Shown here piece after piece: positions 52,190 through 61,589 of a stretch of DNA of 64,000 nt. The stretch is from CBDCUQ01 sp965222835. Its GTDB lineage: Bacteria > Pseudomonadota > Alphaproteobacteria > Rhizobiales > Hyphomicrobiaceae. The position numbers and the translations under genes were made by a program. Numbering within the stretch: position 1 is the stretch's first letter; each line of letters starts with the position of its first letter. Below the pieces are notes generated by a model. The model ran no database searches. It saw nothing but the letters and a program-made list of their open reading frames with translations, and had not been told where the DNA came from. The stretch spans positions 248,001 to 312,000 of the forward strand of contig CBDCUQ010000004.1 in assembly GCA_965222835.1 (NCBI GenBank), read 5' to 3'.

Positions 52190-52932
52190 TGGGCAAGGGA
52201 AACGACTTTGCCGTCGTGATTGCCGCGCACGGCGACAGGGCCGGGGCAGCGCCCAATAAAACGATCTTGTCGCATCGGGAGAGACTGCAATCTTTGGGTT
52301 TATTTCGCGTGGTTATTGCGGGTGTTCTCAAAGGTGAACCGTCGTTGGAGACCGCACTCTCGGAAGCGGCAGCAAGCGGCGCGGCGCGAGTTGCTGTGGT
52401 CCCGTTCTTTATGGCCGACGGCTATTTTGCAGGACAGGTTTTGCCCGAGCGGATTGCCGCTGCCGGTCTGACAACACGCAGCACGATCTTGCAACCTCTC
52501 GGCGACGATCCAAACCTCATGGGCTTGATGCTGGAGGAGGCACAGAGAGCTGCCGCCTTGCATAAGTTCTGGCCGGGAGAAACGACGCTTCTCGTTGTTG
52601 GTCACGGATCGAAGATTGGTCAGGCGTCGGCTGATGCGACGCGGCGCGTTGCTGAGGGCTTGGCGCACGAGGGTGTGTTTGCGCGCGTGACGATTGGGTT
52701 GCTGGAGGAGTCGCCTTTTCTAGCGGATGCCTTGGCAGAGGCGCGCGGTCCCGTTGTCGTGTCGGGATTTTTCTCAGGCGATGGACTGCATGCGGGAGAG
52801 GACGTGCCGAAGGCGATCGAAGCTTCCGGTGCACGCGCGGTCTATGCCGGGCCCATCGGGCGCTCGGATCAGATCGCAGGGCTCATCCGTGATGCTGTCT
52901 TGAGAGAGGCTCTGGCAGCCGCGGCGCGGTGA
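52186..52932 (+). CDS. CbiX-family sirohydrochlorin chelatase-like protein
   Basis: 248 residues with two CbiX-like halves: VVIAAHGDRAGAAPNKT in the first and LLVVGHGSKIGQASADATRRVAEGL in the second. The His of each HG motif is the metal-binding residue. Members insert Fe or Co into sirohydrochlorin. Start 52186 overlaps the DUF4202 stop. The substrate cannot be told from sequence. Confidence 0.8.
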   Translation: MMGKGNDFAVVIAAHGDRAGAAPNKTILSHRERLQSLGLFRVVIAGVLKGEPSLETALSEAAASGAARVAVVPFFMADGYFAGQVLPERIAAAGLTTRSTILQPLGDDPNLMGLMLEEAQRAAALHKFWPGETTLLVVGHGSKIGQASADATRRVAEGLAHEGVFARVTIGLLEESPFLADALAEARGPVVVSGFFSGDGLHAGEDVPKAIEASGARAVYAGPIGRSDQIAGLIRDAVLREALAAAAR

Positions 52933-52948
52933 CTCCTCCGAACCGGGC

Positions 52949-54139
52949 TCACACCAAGCCTTTGCGTTCCTGGATCATCATGAACGTGTCGTACGTATGC
53001 TCCGAGATCTGGAACCACAAGTAGTTCTGGGCGCGCACGGCCGTCATGGCCTCGTAGGCTTTCTTGAACTCGGCGTTTGTGGCGCTGAGCTCGGTGTAGA
53101 CGTCGTTTGCAGCTTTGAAGCAGGCGTCGAGTACGGGTTCAGGGAAGGGCTTCAATATGGCGCCGGCCTGGGCGAGCTTTTGTAGTGCTCCGGGGTTTTG
53201 CATATCGTAACGCGCCATCATCACCGTGTTCGCGGTGAAACATGCGCTCTTCAGGATGGCCTGGTAGTTCTTGGGCAGGCTGTTCCATTTCTCAAGATTG
53301 AAGAAGAAGTGCAACATGGCCTGGCCTTCCCACCAGCCGGGGTAATAGTAGTACTTTGCGATCCGATGGAAGCCGAGCTTTTCGTCGTCGTACGGGCCGA
53401 CCCACTCGGATGCATCGATGACACCCTTTTCGAGGTTCTGATAAATCTCACCTCCGGGCATGCCTTGTGGGACAGCACCAAGGCGCGCGACAACCGCACC
53501 ACCAAAGCCGCCAACGCGCATTTTGAGACCACGCCAATCTTCTGCGGTATTGATCTCGCGGCGAAACCAGCCGCCCATTTGCGCCCCTGAGTTGCCGCCG
53601 GGAAGGCCGTAGATGTTGTACTTCTTGTAGAATGCGTTCATCAGGTCGATGCCGCCGCCTTCATACATCCAGGCGTTTTGCATGCGGCAGTTCAATCCGA
53701 ACGGTACGGCTGTGGCGAGGGCAAAGGTCGGGTCCTTGCCCCAGTAATAGTAAGATGCGGTGTGGCAGCATTCGACGGTGCCGTCGGTCACGACGTCGGC
53801 AGCTTGCAGACCGCCTGCCAGTTCACCGGCAGCGAAGACCTGAATTTGAAACTTGTTGTCGGTCATGGCGGCGACGGCATCGGCCATGACCTTTGCTGCG
53901 CCGAAGATGGTGTCGAGCGAGGGTGGGAAGCTGGAGGTGAGGCGCCAGTTGAGCGTAGGCGCACTTTCGATGATGCCCGGGGCTTCGATGGCTGGAGCTT
54001 TTGGTGTTTCGTCACTGCAGGCTGCGAGCGCGGCGCCCGCGCCCCCGGCCGCCGCCAAGCCGACAAACTTACGTCTGTCGACTTTCTTCGTGCCGCCTTT
54101 TGTCCGGCCGCGTGATTTCTTTGTGTATCCGCCCGACAT
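52949..54139 (-). CDS. TRAP transporter solute-binding protein (DctP family)
   Basis: 396 residues: a twin-arginine signal with RRKFVGLAAAGGAGAALAAC, which also gives a possible lipobox, then a DctP domain (WRLTSSFPPSLDTIFGAAKVMADAV, GLKMRVGGFGGAVVARLGAVPQGMPGGEIYQNLEKG). Captures an organic acid-type ligand in the periplasm. The membrane subunits DctQM are not in the neighbourhood. ATG 54139 begins the basic leader; the frame extends to 54271 without conservation. Confidence 0.9.
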   Translation of the reverse strand: MSGGYTKKSRGRTKGGTKKVDRRKFVGLAAAGGAGAALAACSDETPKAPAIEAPGIIESAPTLNWRLTSSFPPSLDTIFGAAKVMADAVAAMTDNKFQIQVFAAGELAGGLQAADVVTDGTVECCHTASYYYWGKDPTFALATAVPFGLNCRMQNAWMYEGGGIDLMNAFYKKYNIYGLPGGNSGAQMGGWFRREINTAEDWRGLKMRVGGFGGAVVARLGAVPQGMPGGEIYQNLEKGVIDASEWVGPYDDEKLGFHRIAKYYYYPGWWEGQAMLHFFFNLEKWNSLPKNYQAILKSACFTANTVMMARYDMQNPGALQKLAQAGAILKPFPEPVLDACFKAANDVYTELSATNAEFKKAYEAMTAVRAQNYLWFQISEHTYDTFMMIQERKGLV

Positions 54140-54281
54140 GACCCTCTGTTCCCTCTTCAGTGCACCCAAACATCGGCGGTGCTTGTCCGAGGCGACTATA
54201 GCCGCCCCGAGTCGCGGGACCAACTCTGTGGATGCGTGCGGCTTCTGCGTGACGGGATGCGCGTGTGGCACCGCCCGTATT

Positions 54282-54304
54282 CCCCTCCCCTTGATGGGGA
54301 GGGG
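54282..54304 (+). repeat. REP-like palindrome, copy 1
   Basis: Perfect 9-base arms CCCCTCCCC / GGGGAGGGG with loop TTGAT, followed by TTAGGGGTGGGG. Confidence 0.65.
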
Positions 54305-54433
54305 TTAGGGGTGGGGTGAAGAGGCGGGCGGCGTGTCGAGGTGAAAGCCGCGGCGGTTCGGATAGACGTCAGGGGCGTTGTTTGTTGTGTTCCATCGCGC
54401 GTGGGTCGCTTGGCATTCTCCCCCCTCCCCAAC

Positions 54434-54456
54434 CCCCTCCCCACCAAGGGGAGGGG
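54434..54456 (-). repeat. REP-like palindrome, copy 2 (inverted)
   Basis: Same 9-base arms with loop ACCAA; read on the minus strand it continues GGTTGGGGAGGGG, parallel to copy 1. The two copies are in opposite orientation about 130 bases apart. Confidence 0.65.
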
Positions 54457-54525
54457 CTTTATTGGAAGGATGCGTTGGTTGCGGTCCGGTTCTCTTCCCG
54501 ACAAGGGGAGACGATGCTTGTTGGA

Positions 54526-55011
54526 TCAGCCTGCCAAGAGGCTTTTCAACCGGCCGTCCGCGTCCATGGCGTCTTTGACCTTTTGCGGGATGGGATAGAT
54601 GACGCCCTCGCCTTCGAGCACTTTGTTGCCTTCCGCGTCTTCGACCCAGCAGGCGAAGATGACGTTCTTCTCGCCTTTTTTTGTTGCCTTGGCGACGGCG
54701 GTATAGGGCTGGTCGAGGTAAACGGGTGCAAAGAACTTCACGGACTGACTGCCCCAGATGGCGCCGAGGCCCGGCATGTCCATCCCGAAAACACCACTGA
54801 ATTTGGCAAGCGAGATCATGCCGTGTGCGATGCGTTTTTTGAACACCGTGCCTTGCGCGTACTCTTCGTTGAAGTGGGCGGGGTTGAAGTCGCCGGAGAT
54901 CTCGGCGAACTTTTGTACGTCTTCGGCGGTTACCCTATAAGGGTGGCGGATTTTATCACCGACATTGATGTCGGCGATGGACTTGCAATGACGTGGAAGC
55001 GGATTGCTCAT
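54526..55011 (-). CDS. MaoC-family (R)-specific enoyl-CoA hydratase-like protein
   Basis: 161 residues, hot-dog fold. Catalytic motif DFNPAHFNEEYAQ with Asp and His, followed by IAHGMISLAKFSGVFG. Hydrates trans-2-enoyl-CoA or a related acyl thioester. AAAGG precedes ATG 55011; the longer frame to 55053 lacks support. Divergent from the next gene. Confidence 0.88.
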   Translation of the reverse strand: MSNPLPRHCKSIADINVGDKIRHPYRVTAEDVQKFAEISGDFNPAHFNEEYAQGTVFKKRIAHGMISLAKFSGVFGMDMPGLGAIWGSQSVKFFAPVYLDQPYTAVAKATKKGEKNVIFACWVEDAEGNKVLEGEGVIYPIPQKVKDAMDADGRLKSLLAG

Positions 55012-55087
55012 GATCGAACCTTTTGTGTCTGTTGCTAGGATTCGAGGCGGCAATCTAGCTCAGAGGCGGGCCCAGTTGTCCTGGGAC

Positions 55088-55693
55088 GTGACGACGCGCT
55101 TCTTGTGCCTATCGCGTGGGCCAATTCTTGCGGTTTTGGCAATTTTTTGGGCTGTTGCTTCTGTGATGCCTGTTCATGCTGGTGATCCCAAAGTGCCAAT
55201 TGGGCTTGACCCTGGCGGCGAGGCGGTGGCGCTCATTACAACCGGTATCGACTATCGTGTCTCCGAGATGGCCAAGCGTCTTGCGCGTGACGGTGAAGGT
55301 GAGATCATCGCTTGGGATTTTGCGGATGGTGATAACCGGCCCTTTGAGGCGGGTGCCGCTGACGCGGCGGGCGCATCTCTCATCCGGGCTTCGAAAGGTC
55401 AGCGCTGGGTTGTTGTGCGTGTGGATGCGGGGCGGCCGGATACGCTTGCCAAAGCGATGGCATTTATTGCGCGCACACCGGCGCGGCGCACCTTTCTTAC
55501 TGTCGGTCCGCTGCCGCGGTCGGCTTGGGCCTCGTTTCGTGTGGTGATGAAAACGCTTCCTCACATTGCGGTGTTGGACGTGCAGTGTGGCTCAACCGAC
55601 ATGGGCGAAGCATCGAACGGCGAGCCGCGTGTTTGGGCCAAAGACTTGGGGCTGCCGAATGCTACGACAGCCCCGTGTCCGCGAGGTCCTTAA
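55088..55693 (+). CDS. Hypothetical exported protein
   Basis: 201 residues from GTG 55088, which gives a good signal peptide (ILAVLAIFWAVASVMPVHAGD). The rest has an alternating alpha/beta pattern (AVALITTGIDYRVSEMAKRLARDGEGEIIAWDFADGDN) reminiscent of the end of subtilisin-like or TIR-like folds, but no catalytic residues were identified. Starts at 55004 or 55010 are possible but would overlap the divergent maoC start. Confidence 0.6.
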   Translation: MTTRFLCLSRGPILAVLAIFWAVASVMPVHAGDPKVPIGLDPGGEAVALITTGIDYRVSEMAKRLARDGEGEIIAWDFADGDNRPFEAGAADAAGASLIRASKGQRWVVVRVDAGRPDTLAKAMAFIARTPARRTFLTVGPLPRSAWASFRVVMKTLPHIAVLDVQCGSTDMGEASNGEPRVWAKDLGLPNATTAPCPRGP

Positions 55694-55714
55694 GTGATGC
55701 GGCCGGCCTTGAGT

Positions 55715-57379
55715 CTAAACGCCGTAACCGAACAACTTGAGTGAGTTTAGGACCACGTTCCACACGCCCCAGAAGAATGGGATGCCGACCGCAGTCCAGG
55801 CCAGCAGGACAGGGAAGGTGAACCCACCGAGGCCGATGCCAAATGAGCCCAAAACGTGCGGCTTGCCCTGTTCGGATCGGATTTCGGCCAGCTCTTCCTC
55901 GCTCATCAGCCATTTCTTGTTGACCGGTCGGATGAGTAGGTTGGCGATGAGGCCGACAAGCAAGAAGCAAGCGAGAATATACATGGTGTAGTCATAGGCT
56001 TTGGCCTGGGGCACGCCGGCGTCGAGTTGGGCCTGGGTGATAAAGACGACGGCAAGTGGCCCGAGGACGCCTGCGGTTGACCAAGCGGTCAACAGACGTC
56101 CGTGAATAGCACCGACAAACTGCGTACCGAAAATGTCGGCAAGATAGGCCGGGACTGTTGCGAACCCGCCGCCGTACATCGTCAGAATGAAGCAGAAAGC
56201 GGCGACAAACAGGACTGGTGTTCCGACCTTGGCGAGCGATGGTGCGGATGCGTAGAGGATGATGCCAATGATGAAGAAGCAATAGTACGTGTTCTTGCGG
56301 CCGATGTAATCGGACAGCGAGGCCCAAATAATGCGGCCAAACGAATTGAACAGCGAGAGCAGGGCTACGAAGCCAGCGGCCACGGTGGCAACTGCGGCGA
56401 GCTTCGTTGGATCGGCTCTCAGGTCGGCGATTGACAATGCGGGCTCTCCGATGAGCTGACCGCCGAATATTTCCTGCAGCATCGGTGAGGCGACGGCCAA
56501 GACGCCGATGCCCGCCGACACGTTCATGCACAGCACGATCCAGATAAACCAGAACTGTGGAGTCTTGTGCGCATTGTTGAGGTGCACGTGACCTGTCGTG
56601 ATCATCGCGTTGGCGTCGTCTGGCGGTGGGGTCCATCCTTCCGGCCGCCAGCCCGAGGGTGACACGCGATAGCCGAAGGCGCCACCCAACATAAAGGCGA
56701 TGTAGACGAGACCGATAATGGTCATGGCTTCGACCGCGCCCACCGATGTTGCGGTCTGGAAACGGTTCATGAGGAAGTCGGCAAGCAGCGAGCCAATCAT
56801 AGCGCCGCCGCCGAAGCCCATAATGGCCATGCCCGTGGCCATGCCGCGACGATCCGGGAACCATTTGATGAGTGTCGACACGGGTGAGATGTAGCCGAGA
56901 CCGAGACCGATGCCGCCCAGCACGCCAAGGCCGAGCCACAAGATCCACAGCTGATGCAGATAGACGCCAAGTGCAGAAACGATAAAGCCGCCGCCCCAAC
57001 AGAACGCGGCCACGACGCCGGCCTTGCGCGGTCCGGCGCGCTCGAGCCATCCGCCAAACACAGCCGCCGATAGCCCGAGAAAGACGATGCCGATGGTGTA
57101 AATCATGACCAAGTCGCCGCGGCGCCAGTCACACGTGGTTGTGAACAGGGCCTCCAATATGGTCATGTTCTCGCAGACGACGGGCGCGGCGATGCCGATG
57201 GCCTTCTCGAGCGGCTTCCAGAACACGCTCAGGCCGTAGACCATGCCGATGCAGAGATGGATTGCCAGAGCTGCCGGCGGGACCAGCCATCGATTGAACC
57301 CAGGCTTTGCGATGATGCGTTCCCGGTCGAGAAGTCCAGGATTCGTCGCAGCTGCGGCTGCGGCATCCGTTCCCGTCAT
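55715..57379 (-). CDS. OFA-family MFS transporter (oxalate/formate antiporter type)
   Basis: 554 residues, 12 to 14 membrane segments. OFA-type segments: LAIHLCIGMVYGLSVFWKPLEKAIG near the start, GLGLGYISPVSTLIKWFPDRRGMATGMAIMGFGGG in the middle, and TQFVGAIHGRLLTAWSTAGVLGP near the end. Moves a small organic anion across the inner membrane. Longer than the E. coli-type members because of an insertion after helix 2 with a Cys (TTCDWRRGD), a feature of the large OFA transporters. Confidence 0.9.
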   Translation of the reverse strand: MTGTDAAAAAATNPGLLDRERIIAKPGFNRWLVPPAALAIHLCIGMVYGLSVFWKPLEKAIGIAAPVVCENMTILEALFTTTCDWRRGDLVMIYTIGIVFLGLSAAVFGGWLERAGPRKAGVVAAFCWGGGFIVSALGVYLHQLWILWLGLGVLGGIGLGLGYISPVSTLIKWFPDRRGMATGMAIMGFGGGAMIGSLLADFLMNRFQTATSVGAVEAMTIIGLVYIAFMLGGAFGYRVSPSGWRPEGWTPPPDDANAMITTGHVHLNNAHKTPQFWFIWIVLCMNVSAGIGVLAVASPMLQEIFGGQLIGEPALSIADLRADPTKLAAVATVAAGFVALLSLFNSFGRIIWASLSDYIGRKNTYYCFFIIGIILYASAPSLAKVGTPVLFVAAFCFILTMYGGGFATVPAYLADIFGTQFVGAIHGRLLTAWSTAGVLGPLAVVFITQAQLDAGVPQAKAYDYTMYILACFLLVGLIANLLIRPVNKKWLMSEEELAEIRSEQGKPHVLGSFGIGLGGFTFPVLLAWTAVGIPFFWGVWNVVLNSLKLFGYGV

Positions 57380-57607
57380 GCGGCGTTCCCCTCATGTGTT
57401 TATGGCCTTTTTCGGAAGGCCTTGTTTTGGCTGTTGGTCCTCTACGACTAACGCGCGCGGTGGCTCGCGACAAGCTTTCTGGCTATCCGAGATCAAAGTG
57501 CGTGCCTAGCCCCCGGTTTAGTGTGTTGCGCATTCTCCCTACCTCAGTAGGGTTTGCATGCTGCTGTGCAACACGCTACATCTCATTCGAGGCGTTATGG
57601 TTTTGTC

Positions 57608-58624
57608 ATGAAGTCGGTGAGCTCCCTTCCAGAATTGATCGACCCCTTCGGGCGGCACGTGTCGTATTTGCGGGTTTCGGTGACGGACCGCTGCGATTTC
57701 CGCTGTGTCTATTGCATGTCCGAGCACATGACGTTTCTGCCCAAAGCCGATTTGCTGACGCTTGAGGAACTGGACCGGCTCTGTTCGGCGTTTGTTGCAA
57801 GGGGCGTGAAGAAGCTCCGTATCACCGGTGGCGAGCCGCTGGTGCGGAAGAATATCCTCTGGCTGTTTCGGGCTCTGTCCCGGCATCTCGACAGTGGCGC
57901 GCTCGAGGAACTCACTCTGACGACCAATGGCAGTCAGTTGGGGAAGTATGCGACCGAGCTTAAGGCCGCCGGTGTACGCCGGATCAATGTCTCGATCGAT
58001 ACGCTGGACCCGGAGAAGTTCAGAGCGATTACACGCTGGGGTGACCTCAAGGTTGTGCACGATGGGCTCGACGCTGCGGAAAAGGCTGGGCTCAGTATCA
58101 AGATCAATGCCGTTGCTCTCAAGGGTGTGAACGAGGACGAGATTGACGACCTTATCCGGTTCTCGCATGGGCGGGGTTTCGACCTTACTCTGATCGAGAC
58201 GATGCCGATGGGCGATATCGAAGGCGACCGGACGGATCAGTATCTGCCGCTTTCCATTGTTCGTGCCCGATTGCTGGACAAGTGGACGCTTGAGGATATT
58301 CCGTATCGTACTGGGGGGCCGGCGCGATATGTGCGCGTTATGGAAACCGGCGGGCGGCTTGGGTTCATCACGCCGATGTCCCATAACTTCTGTGAGAGCT
58401 GCAACCGCGTGCGTCTCACGTGTACCGGCACGCTTTATATGTGTCTCGGGCAGGACGATGCGGCGGACCTGCGCCCGCCTTTGCGTTCTTCGAATGACGA
58501 CGCGGCGCTTTCTGCGGCCATTGACGCGGCCATCGCACGTAAGCCCAAGGGACATGATTTCGTGATCGACCGGCGCACAAGCAAGCCAGCTGTCGCGCGG
58601 CATATGAGTGTTACCGGGGGATGA
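57608..58624 (+). CDS. moaA: GTP 3',8-cyclase MoaA
   Basis: 338 residues. Radical-SAM enzyme of molybdenum cofactor synthesis, converting GTP to the cyclic intermediate used by MoaC. N-terminal cluster motif DRCDFRCVYCMSE; C-terminal second cluster FCESCNRVRLTCTGTLYMCL; the C-terminal GG (SVTGG) needed for activity is present. ATG 57608 gives the standard length. Confidence 0.95.
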   Translation: MKSVSSLPELIDPFGRHVSYLRVSVTDRCDFRCVYCMSEHMTFLPKADLLTLEELDRLCSAFVARGVKKLRITGGEPLVRKNILWLFRALSRHLDSGALEELTLTTNGSQLGKYATELKAAGVRRINVSIDTLDPEKFRAITRWGDLKVVHDGLDAAEKAGLSIKINAVALKGVNEDEIDDLIRFSHGRGFDLTLIETMPMGDIEGDRTDQYLPLSIVRARLLDKWTLEDIPYRTGGPARYVRVMETGGRLGFITPMSHNFCESCNRVRLTCTGTLYMCLGQDDAADLRPPLRSSNDDAALSAAIDAAIARKPKGHDFVIDRRTSKPAVARHMSVTGG

Positions 58625-58801
58625 TCCGTCCCGGGAAATGGGACGACGGGGCTGAAATTTCCTTACGGAATGCCGCCGTCAGCGAAGCACCAAAACACAC
58701 CGCAGGATCAGGCCGCTTTCACCATCACGTCAGGCTAGCTCTTGGCCACGGTTGCCAACCATGGCAGAGACGCGTCCGGCTCCGGCCTCAAGGTGACGGC
58801 T

Positions 58802-59698
58802 ATGATTTCCACGCATCATATCGACAAGAGTCACGGTGCGACGTTGAAAAGCGTTGGTGCCATGCTTGTGGCGCAAGCAGCGTTTACCGCCAATGATGCG
58901 TGCATGAAGCTTGCCGGTGAGACGCTGCCGATTGGCGAGACGGTCACATTGCGCAACGGTTTTGCCGCGATTTACATTCTCATCTATGCCGCGTTTTTCG
59001 GAGGGTTATTGTTTCCTCGTGGTGCGCTCGGTTCAGCCTTTTCGTGGCGGATCGTGGGTGAGATCTTTTCAACATTCTTGTTTTTCTGGGCGCTTGCGCG
59101 GATGCCGCTTGCCGACATCACGGGACTCAATCACATCACGCCGCTTGCCATCATCGCTGCGGGCGCCGTTTTCCTTGGTGAGCCGGTCGGATGGCGGCGA
59201 TGGCTGGCGGCGTTTGCCGGCCTAATCGGCGTTCTGCTCATCGTACAGCCAGGGTTGACCACGTTCACCTGGGCGGCCGTGATCGCACTGATTGCTAATG
59301 CCTTCGGTGTGCTGCGCGATCTTGCGACGCGGGTCATATCGCCTGCGTTCTCGACACTTGCATTGACGTTGGTGTCGATCGTCGCGGTCATGCTGGCAGG
59401 GTTTTCTTTTGCGGTGTTTGAAGAGTGGCGTATTCCAACCGCGCGCGAATTTGGCTTGTTGATGGTTGCCGCATCGTTTTTGACGCTCGGTTATTTCTTT
59501 ATCATTCTGTCATTACGGCTTGGCGATCTGGCCGCAGTGACATCGCTTCGATATTCGGCCGTCGTCTGGGCGCTGGTTCTCGGCTTTCTGATTTGGGGAC
59601 ACCTCCCGGATGTGATGACGTCCGCCGGTATTGTGATCATTGTGGCGGCCGGTCTTTACGCCCTGCATAGGGGAAGACGGCGTGGCTCCGGCGTATAG
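58802..59698 (+). CDS. DMT-family (EamA) transporter
   Basis: 298 residues, ten membrane segments in two EamA repeats (VAQAAFTANDACMKLAGETLPIGETVTLRNG; WAAVIALIANAFGVLRDLATRVIS). Inner-membrane drug/metabolite transporter; substrate unknown. AAGGTGA precedes ATG 58802; an upstream TTG frame to 58742 is less likely. Confidence 0.9.
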   Translation: MISTHHIDKSHGATLKSVGAMLVAQAAFTANDACMKLAGETLPIGETVTLRNGFAAIYILIYAAFFGGLLFPRGALGSAFSWRIVGEIFSTFLFFWALARMPLADITGLNHITPLAIIAAGAVFLGEPVGWRRWLAAFAGLIGVLLIVQPGLTTFTWAAVIALIANAFGVLRDLATRVISPAFSTLALTLVSIVAVMLAGFSFAVFEEWRIPTAREFGLLMVAASFLTLGYFFIILSLRLGDLAAVTSLRYSAVVWALVLGFLIWGHLPDVMTSAGIVIIVAAGLYALHRGRRRGSGV

Positions 59699-59723
59699 AT
59701 GCTCCCGTGAGTTATGGAATTGA

Positions 59724-60086
59724 TTAGGAAAGAATGCCGGTGAGCGTCTTTCGAATTTGGTCGAGCGTGAACGGTTTGCTGATGACGCTCAGTCGCGGTG
59801 AGCCGATCGCGCGTCCTTTTTCGAGTTGTTCGGCATAGCCCGACATCAGCAGAACCTTGACGTTCGCCGCCGCCGAAAGGGCGTGTTGAGCAAATGTAAT
59901 GCCATCGATCCCCGGCATTTCAACATCCGTTACGATGAGATCGAGAGCCGATTGCGCGGCATCAAACGCTGCCTTGGCCCCGGTGCCATCTTCCGCAACC
60001 GTGATTGTGTGGCCGTCCATTTCGAGGGCTCGCTTGACGAGATCGCGTGTGGCTTGGTCATCGTCCGCCAATAAGATCTTTGCCAT
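59724..60086 (-). CDS. Single-domain response regulator (CheY-like)
   Basis: 120 residues: acidic pair in LLADDDQATRD, phosphoacceptor Asp in DLIVTDVEMPGIDG, Thr/Ser in VLLMSGYAE and Lys in VISKPFTLD. No output domain; no sensor kinase gene next to it. Confidence 0.92.
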   Translation of the reverse strand: MAKILLADDDQATRDLVKRALEMDGHTITVAEDGTGAKAAFDAAQSALDLIVTDVEMPGIDGITFAQHALSAAANVKVLLMSGYAEQLEKGRAIGSPRLSVISKPFTLDQIRKTLTGILS

Positions 60087-60117
60087 GCTTTTCGTGCTCC
60101 AAAGATGCCCGTTGCTT

Positions 60118-60675
60118 TTAGGATTCTCTTTTTTCAGCGATACGACCTACGTAAGGCAGCTCCCGGTAACGGTGTGCCACGTCCATACCATAGCCGACAA
60201 CAAACTCGTTCTCGCAATCGAATGCACAGTAATCCGCCTCGATGGGGACGGTGCGGGGGACGTCCTTACTGAGGAGTACGCATGTTTTGATGCTGTTGGC
60301 CCCGCGGGCGAACAAGAGATCTTTAGCGAATACAAGGGTGCGGCCTGAATCAAGGACATCATCGATGAGGAGAATGTTACGGTCTTTGACGCTCAAATCG
60401 AGGTCGCGGAGAATTTCAACTGCGCCGGACGAGATTGTACTTTTTCGGTAGCTGGAGAGGGTGATGAAATCCACCTCAGGCGACATTCCAACTCGATGAA
60501 GCGCCCGAATCAGGTCGGCAGCGAAGACGAAGCTGCCCTTTAGGATTGCGACGACGAGAGGGGCTTGTAGGTCCGAGCCGGCGATGTCGCGCGCCAACTG
60601 TTCGAGACGTTCTCCGATACGGGCTTCCGAGAATACGACCTCGATCCGATCTGCGGGTGTCGCCCCATTTCCCAT
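60118..60675 (-). CDS. hpt: Hypoxanthine phosphoribosyltransferase
   Basis: 185 residues, type I phosphoribosyltransferase with the PRPP loop NILLIDDVLDSGRTL and flexible-loop region FITLSSYRKSTISSG. Salvages hypoxanthine or guanine with PRPP. Ends 31 bases upstream of the response regulator's coding start on the same strand. Confidence 0.92.
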   Translation of the reverse strand: MGNGATPADRIEVVFSEARIGERLEQLARDIAGSDLQAPLVVAILKGSFVFAADLIRALHRVGMSPEVDFITLSSYRKSTISSGAVEILRDLDLSVKDRNILLIDDVLDSGRTLVFAKDLLFARGANSIKTCVLLSKDVPRTVPIEADYCAFDCENEFVVGYGMDVAHRYRELPYVGRIAEKRES

Positions 60676-60932
60676 GAGAATTGTCCTCTACAGCCTCTAA
60701 TTCCCCAATTTTCCTGCCCCGGCATCGTTTTGCCGATTGATATCTAGTGTTTGGGTCTGGCCTGCAAGTCCTAGGTTGAGGCGCCGGTAATGTGGGTCTT
60801 TTTTGAGCTGCACGAGACCGCCACATTCCTGACCGATTGATTGCACGGCGTCTTTGCGATTATAGACGGCCCAAGCCCAGGGTCGCCGAATAGAGGGCTG
60901 GCGGGCAACATGACCAGCGGGAAGAGCCAAGC

Positions 60933-61589
60933 GTGATACGCCTTTCGAACATCGCACTCAGATATGACGTTGGTACGGACGTGCTCGCTGAGGTGAATTT
61001 TCATCTCAGGGCCGGCTCGTTTCACTTTCTGACGGGGCCGTCGGGTGCTGGGAAGACGTCGCTCTTGCGGCTTCTCTTTATGTCAATCCATCCGACGCGT
61101 GGCCGGATCGAGATCTTCGGCCAGGATGCTTCGCGGATTGCGACGGCGAAGAGGGCGCAACTTAGACGGCGTATCGGAATCGTGTTTCAGGATTTTCGGC
61201 TGCTAGACCATCTGACGACGTGGGAAAATGTGGCCTTGCCTCTACGCGTTGTTGGGCGCAGAATCTCGGATTACAAGGAGGATGTGACGGACCTGCTGCA
61301 ATGGGTCGGGCTCGGCGATCGGATGCATGCCTATCCATCCGTTCTGTCAGGCGGGGAGAAGCAGCGCGCGGCGATCGCGCGTGCCGTTATCGGTAAGCCC
61401 GAGTTGCTGTTGGCTGACGAACCGACTGGCAACGTCGACCCGCAGATGGCGCGAAGGCTGCTTCGCCTGTTCATCGAGCTCAACAGGCTTGGAACGTCTG
61501 TGTTGATCGCCACACATGATCATCAATTGATGCGGCAGTTCAAAGCGCCGCGATTGGAGTTGCACGACGGCCATGTCCGGATCGTATGA
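60933..61589 (+). CDS. ftsE: Cell division ATP-binding protein FtsE
   Basis: 218 residues, ABC ATPase: Walker A GPSGAGKTSLL, signature LSGGEKQRAAIARA, Walker B LLLADEPTGNVD. With FtsX it transmits ATP hydrolysis to periplasmic peptidoglycan hydrolases at the septum. Overlaps ftsX by 17 bases. Confidence 0.93.
   Translation: MIRLSNIALRYDVGTDVLAEVNFHLRAGSFHFLTGPSGAGKTSLLRLLFMSIHPTRGRIEIFGQDASRIATAKRAQLRRRIGIVFQDFRLLDHLTTWENVALPLRVVGRRISDYKEDVTDLLQWVGLGDRMHAYPSVLSGGEKQRAAIARAVIGKPELLLADEPTGNVDPQMARRLLRLFIELNRLGTSVLIATHDHQLMRQFKAPRLELHDGHVRIV

Larger units (their letters stand above)
54140..54525. other. Intergenic DNA with paired G/C palindromes
   Basis: 386 bases, no gene. Contains two inverted copies of a CCCCTCCCC-based palindrome (annotated separately) and a weaker relative near 54496 (TTCCCGACAAGGGGAGA). 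Confidence 0.5.

Noticed and set aside
55992..57050. 352-residue minus-strand frame within the OFA transporter
   Set aside because: Extremely Arg-rich shadow of the transporter frame on the same strand.
57539..58603. 354-residue minus-strand frame opposite moaA
   Set aside because: Antisense shadow of a well-conserved enzyme.
60697..60957. 86-residue minus-strand frame before ftsE
   Set aside because: It overlaps the ftsE start and shows no recognisable domain or ribosome site.
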